64,000 bases of DNA from Pirellulaceae bacterium (GTDB lineage: Bacteria > Planctomycetota > Planctomycetia > Pirellulales > Pirellulaceae): the NCBI GenBank assembly GCA_026004795.1, contig BPJV01000010.1, positions 62,001-126,000 on the forward strand. The letters run 5' to 3'. Made by a program: the position numbers and the translations under genes. The first letter of the stretch is position 1; every line of letters starts with the position of its first letter. The notes beneath the pieces are model-generated. The model searched no databases. It saw only the letters and a program-made list of their open reading frames with translations, and was not told where the DNA came from. Positions 44,069-53,120 of this stretch are shown here, one piece after another.

Positions 44069-44091
44069 GGAATTCTGGCGAATTCCACTAC
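44069..44091 (+). repeat. Palindrome-containing 23-base repeat, copy 3 (supplies a stop codon)
   Basis: Third copy, 75 bases after copy 2. On the minus strand its GTAGTGG end provides the TAG that ends the THUMP-like methyltransferase gene. Confidence 0.8.
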
Positions 44092-45401
44092 GAGTGTGCG
44101 AAAACGCGACGAGCTAAGATCCCACGTAGGCGTCCCTCGATTCGGGTCACTAGTAACGTAACCGAGTCTCCGTCCGGCGTCGCCAGTTGCTTTTGCCAAC
44201 GGTTGGCGTCGATAGTGCACAACCGTGATTTGACTTCCACCGGGCCAAACCCCAGGCGTCGCAACCGTCTGCGTAACTGCCGATGGTCCAGCGGTAGCAC
44301 CTCGAGGACCTGGAAACATTGAACCCACGGGCTGCTCAAGGGAACGTCGCCGGTGTAGTAACCTCCAATGTCCGTAAGAGGATGCAAACCGAAATGTGCC
44401 CCCCAGAGACCGGCCAATTCCGCTGCATGCAAGCATCGGTGGAGATCGAACACGAATGCCCGAGGTGCCGGGACAATCGAGAGGGCTGTGGGCGCCAGCG
44501 TCGTCGCCACTTCCACCTTGCTTTGATCGTCCACTGGCGAATCAGGCTCTACCAACACGCAAAACCGGCTTTCCCCCCCGAACATCGCTGCTGCATATTC
44601 GCGTAATGCCCCGGTCAACAGCAGTTGTTGGCGGCACTCGCCTCGTCCCCCAATCCATATCCGCAAACACTCACGGTCGATGAACGGATCCTCGTAGGGC
44701 AGGGTTTCCAACCGCGGTCCTACTTTGATCATCGCTCCGTTGACCCGCGTGACCATGTCCGTCACTGTCTGCCAAGCGGGGGAGAACTTTGCGGCGCGAT
44801 TCGTGCGGCGATCGTCCGGGCGCCGATCCGGGTCGATGTGCAGCCATGAGCCAGCGTCAAGTTGCTGCTCTTCGCACCGACCGGAGAGCAAAGTGGCAGT
44901 ACGATGGTGTTGTGCCAAGTTGTGTTGGGCCAAGGCGAGAACATCTGGATCGAGATCAATACCTGTGGCCTCCCGCCCGGCAGCAAGGGCGACCAAGTCT
45001 GCCCCAGCTCCGCAGCAAGCATCCGTGACACGGCATCCATCCGGGAAGAGGCTTGCCTTCCAGTGCGCAATCCACCAATCACTGGCTTGCGATAAACTGC
45101 GCTCCGTCCACAACCATTTCCAAGGGGCGGGAAAACGCTGGGCTGCTCGTCGACGCAGGGCTCGTTGGTTTTCGAGCATGGCGTGTTGCCATGCATTCAG
45201 CTTTCCCACCGCAGGGCTATCGGCTGCGGCAGCCAAACCATAACCCCTCCCCCGCTGCGGACGATTGCTGGAGCCAGCACTAGCCGCAAAGGCCCCACCG
45301 CTGCCGCCAGATTCCAGGGCCGTCTCGTGTTCATCCAACCAGCGGTAACCCTCGTTGCATAACCATTGTATCTGCGGAGAAACGTTCGGGTCGTGCTGCA
45401 T
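44088..45401 (-). CDS. Class I SAM methyltransferase with THUMP-like C-terminal domain
   Basis: The methyltransferase core has motif I VTDACCGAGADLVALA (about 125-140), GIDLDPDVLALAQ (motif II), and WLHIDPDRRPDD, the catalytic-loop position typical of this planctomycete/Bacteroidetes family. The second half (from about QVLEVLPLDHRQLRRRLRRLGFGPVEVKSR) is the THUMP-like module with a ferredoxin-like part before it. This family is annotated as RNA-methylation-related by its domains; the substrate is unknown. The N-terminus (to about residue 65) holds a low-complexity Gly/Ala/Ser insert. Its stop codon lies in a 23-base repeat, so the original C-terminus may have been slightly different. Confidence 0.8.
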   Translation of the reverse strand: MQHDPNVSPQIQWLCNEGYRWLDEHETALESGGSGGAFAASAGSSNRPQRGRGYGLAAAADSPAVGKLNAWQHAMLENQRALRRRAAQRFPAPWKWLWTERSLSQASDWWIAHWKASLFPDGCRVTDACCGAGADLVALAAGREATGIDLDPDVLALAQHNLAQHHRTATLLSGRCEEQQLDAGSWLHIDPDRRPDDRRTNRAAKFSPAWQTVTDMVTRVNGAMIKVGPRLETLPYEDPFIDRECLRIWIGGRGECRQQLLLTGALREYAAAMFGGESRFCVLVEPDSPVDDQSKVEVATTLAPTALSIVPAPRAFVFDLHRCLHAAELAGLWGAHFGLHPLTDIGGYYTGDVPLSSPWVQCFQVLEVLPLDHRQLRRRLRRLGFGPVEVKSRLCTIDANRWQKQLATPDGDSVTLLVTRIEGRLRGILARRVFAHS

Positions 45402-45612
45402 GGTAGGATGTTAACGTTTCGGATTGACGTTGCGTTGGTGCCCTTTGTGGGTAGCGAGCTTGGCGATTCCGCTTGTTTTTCGATTGTAGCGTTTGCATGG
45501 GCGACCGGAACGTAGCTGTTAAGCACCGTGCCCGCACGCCGATCAATGGCACATGGGGGACCGTCGGTGGCGGTACCATGGATGTCCGATTTTCGAGTGA
45601 GGGTGCCGAGCG

Positions 45613-46326
45613 ATGTGGTTTCAGCGTCCAGTAGCCAGGCTGCTGCTCCTGGCCGGAGCGGCTGGCGGGCCATATGCCTTGTACCAAAGCGATGCGGGAC
45701 GCAAGCTCCTCACCGGTTCGAACGACGCGCCGCCCGCGACGGCAAGTACCGATTCCGCCAGCGGGTTTTGGAACGCTAATGGCGTGGAGTTGAAGACTGG
45801 CCAGTTCACGCCCGATGAGTTGACGCAACAACCGATCCAGTCCCTCCAGGAGATCCTGCGATTCGACATTTCTCCAGCGTGGGTGGTGCAGCGGTTTCCG
45901 CGAGTCACGACGGTCACTTCCGAACTCCAACTGGACGCCATGCGCGTGCCCCTAGTGACCGGAATCACGCCAAGTGATATGGCGGGAACTCTCACCTACT
46001 ATTTTGATCCTTATCAGCGGGTACAGCGGATTACCGTACATGCCGTCACCGGCGATCCGACGCGTTTCATGGCTGAACTGCAACACGCCTACGGCTTGCG
46101 ACAGCAACCGGCGCTAGGGGGGGCACTGTACGTGCTCACGTGGAATGGTCGTCCCACCTGCGTGGCGTACACCGCACCGGCGGCAGTCATCACTCGGGAC
46201 AACCATCAGGCGCGATTCAACGTCTTTATCGAATTGAATCAAGCGGGTTTGCAGTACGGGTTGAGCCCTGAGGCGCAATCCTTGATCGATGCTGGACAGA
46301 AGTCAGGCCGTTGGCAGTCCCGCTAA
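45613..46326 (+). CDS. Planctomycete conserved hypothetical, membrane-anchored
   Basis: 237 residues. A short N-terminal hydrophobic helix (LLLLAGAAGGPYALYQ) follows MWFQRPVAR. The rest has a globular look: SLQEILRFDISPAWVVQRFPRVTTV, MAGTLTYYFDPYQRVQRITVHAVTGDPTRFMAEL, FNVFIELNQAG. The pattern resembles a planctomycete-only family (I believe DUF6690, not verified). No enzyme motif is evident. Its stop overlaps the stop of the isomerase gene by four bases, tail to tail. Confidence 0.65.
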   Translation: MWFQRPVARLLLLAGAAGGPYALYQSDAGRKLLTGSNDAPPATASTDSASGFWNANGVELKTGQFTPDELTQQPIQSLQEILRFDISPAWVVQRFPRVTTVTSELQLDAMRVPLVTGITPSDMAGTLTYYFDPYQRVQRITVHAVTGDPTRFMAELQHAYGLRQQPALGGALYVLTWNGRPTCVAYTAPAAVITRDNHQARFNVFIELNQAGLQYGLSPEAQSLIDAGQKSGRWQSR

Positions 46327-47123
46327 ATCCACTGCGCGACGACCTGCCGCGAATGCTGCAACATGTCTCCGTAAGGTATCGATTCCAGCGATTGTCCCAA
46401 TAATTCGATTTCGAAAAAACCGGCATACCCCTGTTCGTGGAACGTCTTCACGATTTGTGGCAAAGGGATACATCCGGCACCTAACAGGCAGCGGTTCTGT
46501 TGCCCGATCGGCGCGTGCTTGGTATCACCCAACTGCACTAGTCGCACATGAGGGACAATTGCTTCCAGCCACACGAGCACATCGGAGTTGAGTGCCAAGT
46601 GATAGCAATCGAAAACCATTCCTAAGTGGGGGTTGCCGATCTCGCAGATAAGATCGAGGCATTGCGGGATGGAGTTGATGCAGGAGACGTCTGTTCCACA
46701 TCCGACGTGCATCGGTTCGATGGCCAGTTGCACGTTGACCGCCTGCGCTGCCTCAGCCAACTCGGTCAGCGCCCGGCGTACCAGGCGATGCGCATGACGG
46801 CGGGTGTGTCCACCTCTTCCTCCGGCGATCGCCACCACGGTTTGCGCGCCGATGTCGGCTGCTGTTTGAACGGCATCCAACGCGTCGTACATGGCCTCTC
46901 GGGCACTGCGACCATCGCTGCCCGTAAACCCACCAATCCAGTGCAAGGAAGAGACTTTCAGTCCATGTTCGTTCAGCAGTTCCGCCGCCTTCTCCTCGCC
47001 GTAATCGCTGAGCTTCGGTCGCCAAACGCCGATCGCATCGTAACCGGCAGCATGGTATTGCAGGACGTCTTCTTCAAAATTCCAACGAAACGTCGACAGT
47101 TGACACACCGAGAGTCGTAACAT
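46323..47123 (-). CDS. Sugar phosphate isomerase/epimerase (AP endonuclease family 2-like TIM barrel)
   Basis: 266 residues with the xylose-isomerase-like TIM-barrel fold: LRLSVCQLSTFRW, GYDAIGVWRPK, VSSLHWIGGF, TVVAIAGGRGG, VQLAIEPMHVG (metal Glu), LGMVFDCYHLAL (Asp/His), VRLVQLGDTK, GAGCIPLPQIVKTFHEQGYAGFFEIELLG. These match inosose dehydratase/hydroxypyruvate isomerase-type proteins. The exact sugar is not known. I chose ATG 47123, four codons after another ATG at 47135, because GAAGG lies closer to it; the frame runs open to 47312 without protein-like sequence. Confidence 0.85.
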   Translation of the reverse strand: MLRLSVCQLSTFRWNFEEDVLQYHAAGYDAIGVWRPKLSDYGEEKAAELLNEHGLKVSSLHWIGGFTGSDGRSAREAMYDALDAVQTAADIGAQTVVAIAGGRGGHTRRHAHRLVRRALTELAEAAQAVNVQLAIEPMHVGCGTDVSCINSIPQCLDLICEIGNPHLGMVFDCYHLALNSDVLVWLEAIVPHVRLVQLGDTKHAPIGQQNRCLLGAGCIPLPQIVKTFHEQGYAGFFEIELLGQSLESIPYGDMLQHSRQVVAQWI

Positions 47124-47659
47124 CCTTGCCTTCATCAGCTTTCGTGAATTGAGGTACGGCTGGAGCAAGCAATCAGCACCTGCAGAGCACCGTGCATTCT
47201 GCTTTTGCAGAGGACAAACACATGCCTGCAGCGACGACCGCACCTGTGGATCAGTTGGTCGTTGGCACGCATTGTTGGAAATTCTGCGTTTCCTGTAAAG
47301 CGAGATTCCCATTCTTGGCCAATCACACCAATAGCACCATCCTAGAGCGGTGGTTGGTCAGGCGATCACCGCACGATCCAATGTGCGGAGACCTGGAACC
47401 ACCGAACCGTAGGTCAAGGTGGGAGTAGCGGGAATAAACAGGGAGTCTTGGGGGCGATGGATGAAGCGGAGGTGAAAAAGTGGTAAAACTTAGCTGCGAC
47501 TTCCAACGCCCGGTACTCGCGTCCTAAGTTCACGTTGCGCGTCGCACTAGGTACGACGATTGTTCAGGAAAGCAAACGCGGGACGATACCGTGAACTCCT
47601 GCGTGGCGCCGTGACGGTCGGCGTCAAAACGAACTTCTCCACCAGGGGGCATCAGGTCA
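47124..47659. other. Divergent intergenic region before the second sulfatase
   Basis: About 535 bases between divergent genes. No gene supported; a plus-strand frame overlapping the sulfatase start (47560-47841) is in the wrong frame. Promoters for both genes must be here. Confidence 0.4.
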
Positions 47660-49201
47660 ATGAGCAAAAACAGGCAATGTTCGGTGACGGGGGCGAGAAT
47701 CGCTGCTCATGGCTTTCTCCAAGCCTTGCTCCGCGGGGGGCTGCTCGTGGTGTTGTTGATGCTCGGCCTGTTGTTTTCCGGGCCGCTGATGCGGGGATTG
47801 CCAGCCGCGGAGCCGCGCAACGTGCTGTTGTTAATATGTGATGATCTCAACTGCGATCTGGGATGCTACGGCCATCCGCTGGTGCAGTCCCCCAATATCG
47901 ATCGGTTGGCGGCACGTGGCGTGCGGTACGAGCGCGCTTACTGCCAATTTCCTCTATGTGGTCCCAGCCGCGCTTCGTTCATGACGGGACTTTATCCCGA
48001 TCAAACCTTGGTGCGGCGCAATGCAATCTACCTGCGGGAGCACGTTCCCGACGTAACCACGTTTCCCCAAGCCTTTCGTGGGGCAGAATACTTTGCCACG
48101 CGGATTGGCAAGATCTTCCATTACAATGTGCCGCGGCATATCGGTACCAGTGGGCATGATGATCCTTACTCGTGGAATTATACGATCAACCCCCGCGGGC
48201 GAGACAAAGAGGATGAACCGCTCGTATTCAGCTTGATTCCAGGGCAGTACGGCGGGACTCTCAGTTGGTTGGCTGCTGCTGGAGAAGATATCGAGCAGAC
48301 CGATGGCATCGCCGCCAGTGAAGCGGTAGCGTTGATCGAGCAGTACGAACGTCGTGCCGTGCCCTTCTTTCTGGCCGTCGGTCTCTATCGGCCGCATACT
48401 CCTTACGTTGCCCCAAAGAAATACTTTGAGCGCTACTCCTTGGATGATATAGAAGTCCCCTCCCTTCCGGACGGGTATTACGAAACGCTTCCTCGACCGG
48501 CTGTAAAATCCATTACGCGTAAGGTTCAGCAAGGGCTACCGGAGGATCTGGCCAGGCAAGTGATGCAAGCATACTACGCCTCGATTTCCTTCGCCGACGC
48601 CCAGGTGGGCAGGATTTTGGAAGCGCTACAACGGACCGGTTTGGCCGAGTCTACGATCGTCGTGTTTACTTCGGATCATGGCTATCACATGGGTGAGCAT
48701 GGCCATTGGCAAAAGACCACTTTGTTCGAGAATGCCTGCCGTGTTCCCTTGATTATTGCTGGTCCCGGGGTGGAAGCGCGCGGCCAAGTATGTCGCGGGC
48801 CGGTAGAAATGGTTGACATCTATCCCACCGTGGCCGTCTTGGCTGGTGTAGAGAAGCCGGGTTACCTGTCGGGCATCAGCTTGGTTCCCACGCTGAAGGA
48901 TCCTACGGTTCAGCCTCGCGATTCGGCGCTCACCCAGTACGCGTCGGGGTACAGTTTGCGCACCGAGCGTTACCGTTACACGATGTGGGGAGAACAAGGA
49001 AAAGACGGCGCGGAATTGTATGACCACCTCAGCGATCCGGGTGAGTTGCGGAATCTGGCTGGAAAGGAGGAGGTGGCCGAGGTCGAAGCGACGCTGAGAA
49101 AGCGGCTACTGGAACGCATCGAGGAAGCGCGGCGAGTGCCACCGGGTATCCAGCAAATTCGCACGGAGATTCGCCGCCACGTTCCGCAACCCTACAATTG
49201 A
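47660..49201 (+). CDS. Secreted sulfatase (iduronate-2-sulfatase-like)
   Basis: A second formylglycine sulfatase, 513 residues. A membrane-spanning signal (GGLLVVLLMLGLLFSGPLM) is followed by VLLLICDDLNCDLGCYGHP (metal Asp61, Asp62), FPLCGPSRASFMTGL (C100 as C-x-P-S-R), FFLAVGLYRPHTPYVAPKKYFE, which is characteristic of the iduronate-2-sulfatase group, and VVFTSDHGYHMGEHGHWQKTTLFE. The N-terminal stretch before the signal is slightly long; an ATG choice a little downstream is possible. The substrate is likely a sulfated uronic-acid-containing polymer, by family inference only. Confidence 0.92.
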   Translation: MSKNRQCSVTGARIAAHGFLQALLRGGLLVVLLMLGLLFSGPLMRGLPAAEPRNVLLLICDDLNCDLGCYGHPLVQSPNIDRLAARGVRYERAYCQFPLCGPSRASFMTGLYPDQTLVRRNAIYLREHVPDVTTFPQAFRGAEYFATRIGKIFHYNVPRHIGTSGHDDPYSWNYTINPRGRDKEDEPLVFSLIPGQYGGTLSWLAAAGEDIEQTDGIAASEAVALIEQYERRAVPFFLAVGLYRPHTPYVAPKKYFERYSLDDIEVPSLPDGYYETLPRPAVKSITRKVQQGLPEDLARQVMQAYYASISFADAQVGRILEALQRTGLAESTIVVFTSDHGYHMGEHGHWQKTTLFENACRVPLIIAGPGVEARGQVCRGPVEMVDIYPTVAVLAGVEKPGYLSGISLVPTLKDPTVQPRDSALTQYASGYSLRTERYRYTMWGEQGKDGAELYDHLSDPGELRNLAGKEEVAEVEATLRKRLLERIEEARRVPPGIQQIRTEIRRHVPQPYN

Positions 49202-49552
49202 TCCCCCTCGATATTCTGCATCTTTGATCGCAGGCACTGGAGAAAATACCCACTCTAAGCCACGTTTGCGGGGCGGGTGGCGACATTGAGGGGATTCTTG
49301 TCAAAAATGGTCCGGCGCTTCTCGATCACCAGCAGACAAGGGATAAAATGAGCGACAGGTAGGGTCCTACGGGGACATTTTTGGGGTGAGCGCGTGGGTG
49401 TCGACGCGCTCATGAGCTTATTTCAACGTCACACGGCATCGTGAGGTTGATGAGGTTTGGCCGGGTGGGGCGTTTAACGTCGAGGTGGCGCTCATCCTCG
49501 GTAAAATCTACCTCCATTCAGCAACGCAAAGATAGAGACAAGTGGTACGGCC
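49202..49552. other. Intergenic stretch
   Basis: About 350 bases between the sulfatase and the next plus-strand gene. Nothing distinctive was seen apart from G/C-rich short repeats (GTGGGTGTCGACGCGCTCAT area). Confidence 0.35.
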
Positions 49553-49879
49553 ATGGAAGCAACGACGGCTGAGCACGTGAGAACGAATCGCAGAGGCCAG
49601 CAAGCCGCTCTTCCGGTAGAGATCTCGGCGTCTCCAGCGGCGTTCAGTCTGATCGCCCTGGTACGCTGCGAATCGTCCCAGGTGGTAAAAGCCAGGGCCG
49701 CCAACATGCGACTGTCCGAAGTGTCTGCAATCACCATTCGCGAGGCGCTTAGCCAGTTGGTGGAACAGGCGAAGGCCCGACTCCGTCAAGGGCGCGCTGC
49801 CGACGACGACTTGTGGATCGAACCGGCTCATCAGGCGACCGACGAGGAAAGCCAGTTTCACATTCCTTTCCATCTGTAG
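49553..49879 (+). CDS. Small protein of unknown function preceding the asparagine-synthase-like gene
   Basis: 108 residues, soluble, with an alpha/beta look: PVEISASPAAFSLIALVRC, LSEVSAITIREALSQLVEQAKARLRQG, then an acidic tail ending in QFHIPFHL. The start at ATG 49553 has no clear ribosome site. It is 19 bases upstream of the chosen start of the asparagine-synthase-like gene and probably cotranscribed. I recognise no family; it may be a partner or substrate of the neighbouring PP-loop enzyme. Confidence 0.5.
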   Translation: MEATTAEHVRTNRRGQQAALPVEISASPAAFSLIALVRCESSQVVKARAANMRLSEVSAITIREALSQLVEQAKARLRQGRAADDDLWIEPAHQATDEESQFHIPFHL

Positions 49880-49898
49880 AATTGTGGGCAGGGCGAAG

Positions 49899-51230
49899 AT
49901 GAACGACTTGCGGCCAATCGAACGAGTGATCGATCTGATCGATCCATCGACCAACATATTGCTCAACTGTTCGGTGACGGAAGCCATCGAAGCGGTCCGT
50001 GGCGGGGATGCCGCGGCCGTGCGGTCGATCAAGGGACAGTATGCCATCGTGGCTCGCGAGGGCCGGGTAGTGCGTATGGCGCGGTCGATTGGTCGCCCGA
50101 TGCGGTATTTTCTGGCAAAACGGGAAGCTGGCCCGTGCTTGATTGTCGCCGAACGGATCGCCTCCATCCAGGAGACTTTACAAGCAGAAGGGTTGGGGGA
50201 CCAGTTCCACCCCTCCTACACGCGCATGGTTCCGGCTCACCACATCCTCGAACTTCATCTGGTAGGATGCCCGGATCCCAACCCGACCTTACAACGCTTC
50301 TTCGATCCGCCTCGAGGCACTCTTCCCCCGGACATCGACGTGATAGGGCGGGCTTACGTGGGAGCAGTCCTCAATCAACTTGCCGATTGGCTTGATCAAA
50401 TCGATGCGCGTGAACCGATAGGGGTTTTGTTCTCCGGGGGCATCGATTCCGGCGCTCTGGTGGTGCTACTGCACCACCTGTTGCTGGCTCGTGGAGAAAA
50501 TCCCGCCCGGCTGAAAGCGTTTACGTTGGCCGTAGGGGAGGAGGCTACCGATGCACGGCAAGCAAGGGAATTCCTCCGAGCCTTGGGAATGGAAATGCTG
50601 CTGGAACTCATCGAGGTACCACCTTCCCACATTCGCTGGCAAGAGGCGGTGCGGGTAATCGAGGATTACAAGCCGTTGGACGTTCAGGCAGCAGCGATGA
50701 CGTTGGCCATCTGCAGAGAGATTCGTCAACGCTATCCCACGTGGACCTGGCTCGTCGATGGAGACGGCGGGGACGAGAACTTGAAGGACTACCCCATCGA
50801 AGACAACCCAGAGCTGACAATCCGCAGCGTGCTTAACAATTCGATGCTCTACCAAGAGGGCTGGGGAGTCAACGCGATCAAGCATTCGCTGGTGTTCAGC
50901 GGTGGACAGAGCCGCGGTCATGTGCGCACCTTTGCCCCGGCGGCCCAGTTTGGCTTTCGCGGCTTCAGCCCCTACAGCATTCCCGCGGTGATCGAAGTGG
51001 CCGAGGCCATTCCCTTCGTCGAGCTGACCGATTGGGATCATCAACGACTATATCGCTTGAAGGGCGAAGTGGTGCGAAGCGGAGTGGAGCAGTTGATCGG
51101 TCATCGCATACCGATCTACGAAAAGCGGCGTTTTCAACAGGGGGCCACGTCCTCCGACCTGTTCACGCGGCTGTTCCCGTCCAGCGAACTGGTGTATCGA
51201 CGAGAGTTCGACGCGGCGTTCAGTAGTTGA
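49899..51230 (+). CDS. Asparagine-synthase-like PP-loop amidotransferase without glutaminase cysteine
   Basis: 443 residues. The C-terminal domain has the ATP pyrophosphatase loop IGVLFSGGIDSGALVVLL (about 173-190), then AFTLAVGEEATDARQAREFLRALGME and WLVDGDGGDENLKDYP, as in asparagine synthetases. The N-terminal 160 residues look like an Ntn-type glutaminase fold (IKGQYAIVAREGRVVRMARSIGRP, RYFLAKREAGPCLIVAERIASI) but lack the N-terminal Cys needed to split glutamine: the chain begins MNDLRPIER. So it probably uses ammonia, or an amine, to form an amide on an unknown carboxylate, as beta-lactam- or lasso-type relatives do. A GTG at 49884 is an alternative start. Confidence 0.75.
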   Translation: MNDLRPIERVIDLIDPSTNILLNCSVTEAIEAVRGGDAAAVRSIKGQYAIVAREGRVVRMARSIGRPMRYFLAKREAGPCLIVAERIASIQETLQAEGLGDQFHPSYTRMVPAHHILELHLVGCPDPNPTLQRFFDPPRGTLPPDIDVIGRAYVGAVLNQLADWLDQIDAREPIGVLFSGGIDSGALVVLLHHLLLARGENPARLKAFTLAVGEEATDARQAREFLRALGMEMLLELIEVPPSHIRWQEAVRVIEDYKPLDVQAAAMTLAICREIRQRYPTWTWLVDGDGGDENLKDYPIEDNPELTIRSVLNNSMLYQEGWGVNAIKHSLVFSGGQSRGHVRTFAPAAQFGFRGFSPYSIPAVIEVAEAIPFVELTDWDHQRLYRLKGEVVRSGVEQLIGHRIPIYEKRRFQQGATSSDLFTRLFPSSELVYRREFDAAFSS

Positions 51231-51313
51231 CCGGTCGTGGGCCTGCGCGCCAGTACCCAGCCGCACCGGCGAGGGCGACCATTCGACGGGGTGCACCGTG
51301 GAACCACCGTCTG

Positions 51314-52114
51314 TCAGGCGGGTGTCCGTGGGAATTGATCGAGTGCTTGTCCGGCGGCGATGCAAGCAGGCACAATCGTGGCCGCCACTTCGACACGGAG
51401 GACGTGAGGGGCGAGGGACACTGCCTGCCAACCGGCTCGCCGGAGACGGCTGACCTCGTCGGCCGTGAATCCCCCCTCCGGTCCGATGGCCACATCGAGG
51501 CACTTCCAAGCGGTGGAGCAGCAGACGGTGAGTGCTGGACGGCAATCGGCTCCCACGTGGCCAAACATTTGCAAATGCCCTTCGGTCTGGCCGTCGGCTG
51601 GCTCACATAGTTCATCGACAGTTCGTGGCGTGCCCACATGCATCAAGCGATTGCGCCCGCACTGCTTACATGCTTCCACAACCGCCCGCTGCAGTCGCTG
51701 CAACGCCCCAGCGGTTGGACGTGCCACTCCTCGTGACGTATCCAGAGGAAAGAATGCAGCGGTCCCCAATTGGGTCAGCCAGTCGACCATCTGTCGCTGC
51801 CGATCACCTTTCGGTAGGGCAGAGAAGACACGCACCGCTTGAGTCGGTTCTGCGTCGACCACCAACTGCCCGCACAAGGCCACACGCACCTCCCGTCGGT
51901 TTCCGGCAGTAATCTGTCCATCCACCATGGCCCCCTTGCCGTCAAACAGCTGCACCCGATCGCCCGGTCGCAATCGCAAGACTTGAAAAGCATGGCGGGC
52001 TTCCTCGGCACCTAGGGCAATCTCTCCGGCGTCCGGGAGGGCGGGAGCGAAGAAGCGTGGGGCGCTGCTGGAAACTTGATTTTGTTCCCGGCGGACAGGG
52101 CGGTACTCACTCAT
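51314..52114 (-). CDS. rsmE: 16S rRNA (uracil-1498-N3)-methyltransferase RsmE
   Basis: SPOUT-class methyltransferase that makes m3U1498 in 16S rRNA. N-terminal PUA-like domain: RFFAPALPDAGEIALGAEEARHAFQVLRLRPGDRVQLFDGKG. Catalytic knot domain: QMVDWLTQLGTAAFFPLDT, VEACKQCGRNRLM, DVAIGPEGGFTADEV, and SLAPHVLRVEVAATI at the place where most RsmE have LG-x-RILR-x-ETA. The small change from E-T-A to E-V-A is noted but probably tolerated. Length 266 residues is normal. Confidence 0.93.
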   Translation of the reverse strand: MSEYRPVRREQNQVSSSAPRFFAPALPDAGEIALGAEEARHAFQVLRLRPGDRVQLFDGKGAMVDGQITAGNRREVRVALCGQLVVDAEPTQAVRVFSALPKGDRQRQMVDWLTQLGTAAFFPLDTSRGVARPTAGALQRLQRAVVEACKQCGRNRLMHVGTPRTVDELCEPADGQTEGHLQMFGHVGADCRPALTVCCSTAWKCLDVAIGPEGGFTADEVSRLRRAGWQAVSLAPHVLRVEVAATIVPACIAAGQALDQFPRTPA

Positions 52115-52295
52115 GGACGATTCTTACCACCTAAGAACTATTACTAACCCGTGGGAGGTAAACTGAAACGGTTGTGCGGATTCTACTCAAGAAATCAATC
52201 TGCGGGACCGATGCTTTCGACAAAGGGACGTTATAGTCGCCCCCGACGCTGGTATCGGGAGCTCCAGAACGATTCTCCAAGGGAAGGTTGAATCC

Positions 52296-53099
52296 GTGAC
52301 GTACTGGCGGTATTGGAAGATGTCCGAACCACCGTTTGCGAATACTCCTCGCCAACGGATCCACCTCGGGGAAACGGTGGACGAAGCAGTTGCCCGAGTC
52401 GAGTTTCTGGTGTCCAACCGCCGCCGTTTGGGGTTGTTGATCGGTCCCAGCGGTTGCGGAAAGACCGCCGTGTTGCGCCACATGGCGGGCAATCCTCCCC
52501 GGGGAGACGATGTCACGGTCATCCATGCCGCGCGCTTGTCGTTGATGGGGATGGCCTCTGGTGACTTATGGCGAGAGTTGGCGAGTGTGTTGGTGGGAGG
52601 AAATCGCGGCGGCGATGCACGCGCATGTTGGTGGCAACTGAATGATTTCTTGCGCGGCCAATGGGCCGATGGCGGACAATACATTCTGTTGTTTGATGAC
52701 GTGGAGAATGGTTCATTGCCGGTGCAGACCGACCTATGTCGCTTGCTTTCGAGCGAGCTGCCGATTACCGTCGTATTGGCGGTGGGCCAGGAAGCGTTCG
52801 GCGCGGTGATCGCTGAACTTCGTGACCGCGCCGACCTGATTATCGATCTACCTGCCTGGACGCGTGAGCAGACGCAGCAGTTCCTTCAATGGTCGATGGA
52901 ACGTGTGGGAATCGAAGGAGACTTGTTCACCGAAACGGCCATCGACGCTCTCCATGCCGTCAGTGGAGGAATCGCGCGGTTCGTCATTCAAGTCGCCGAA
53001 CTCGCCCTGGTGGCCGCCGCGGTGGACAAGGGCACGCGCGTCGAGGCGGGACATGTGGAACAAGTGGCATGTGAGATCGCCCGCGCTCGCGCCGCCTGA
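52296..53099 (+). CDS. ExeA/GspA-type AAA+ ATPase
   Basis: 267 residues. The opening YWKMSEPPFANTP resembles the FGLxxxPF pattern of ExeA/GspA-like AAA proteins. Walker A, IGPSGCGKTAVLRH, is at 49-62; Walker B, YILLFDDVE, at about 129-137; sensor and lid region (LPAWTREQTQQFLQWSMERVG, SGGIARFVIQVAELAL) follow. Such ATPases help assemble type II secretion or pilus gates, or act with transposition, but no membrane or peptidoglycan-binding domain is attached here. GTG 52296 with AAGG 8 bases upstream is the likely start. The PlsC gene follows after 21 bases and is likely in the same operon. Confidence 0.82.
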   Translation: MTYWRYWKMSEPPFANTPRQRIHLGETVDEAVARVEFLVSNRRRLGLLIGPSGCGKTAVLRHMAGNPPRGDDVTVIHAARLSLMGMASGDLWRELASVLVGGNRGGDARACWWQLNDFLRGQWADGGQYILLFDDVENGSLPVQTDLCRLLSSELPITVVLAVGQEAFGAVIAELRDRADLIIDLPAWTREQTQQFLQWSMERVGIEGDLFTETAIDALHAVSGGIARFVIQVAELALVAAAVDKGTRVEAGHVEQVACEIARARAA

Positions 53100-53120
53100 C
53101 TTGCTGGTAAGGAAACGGCG

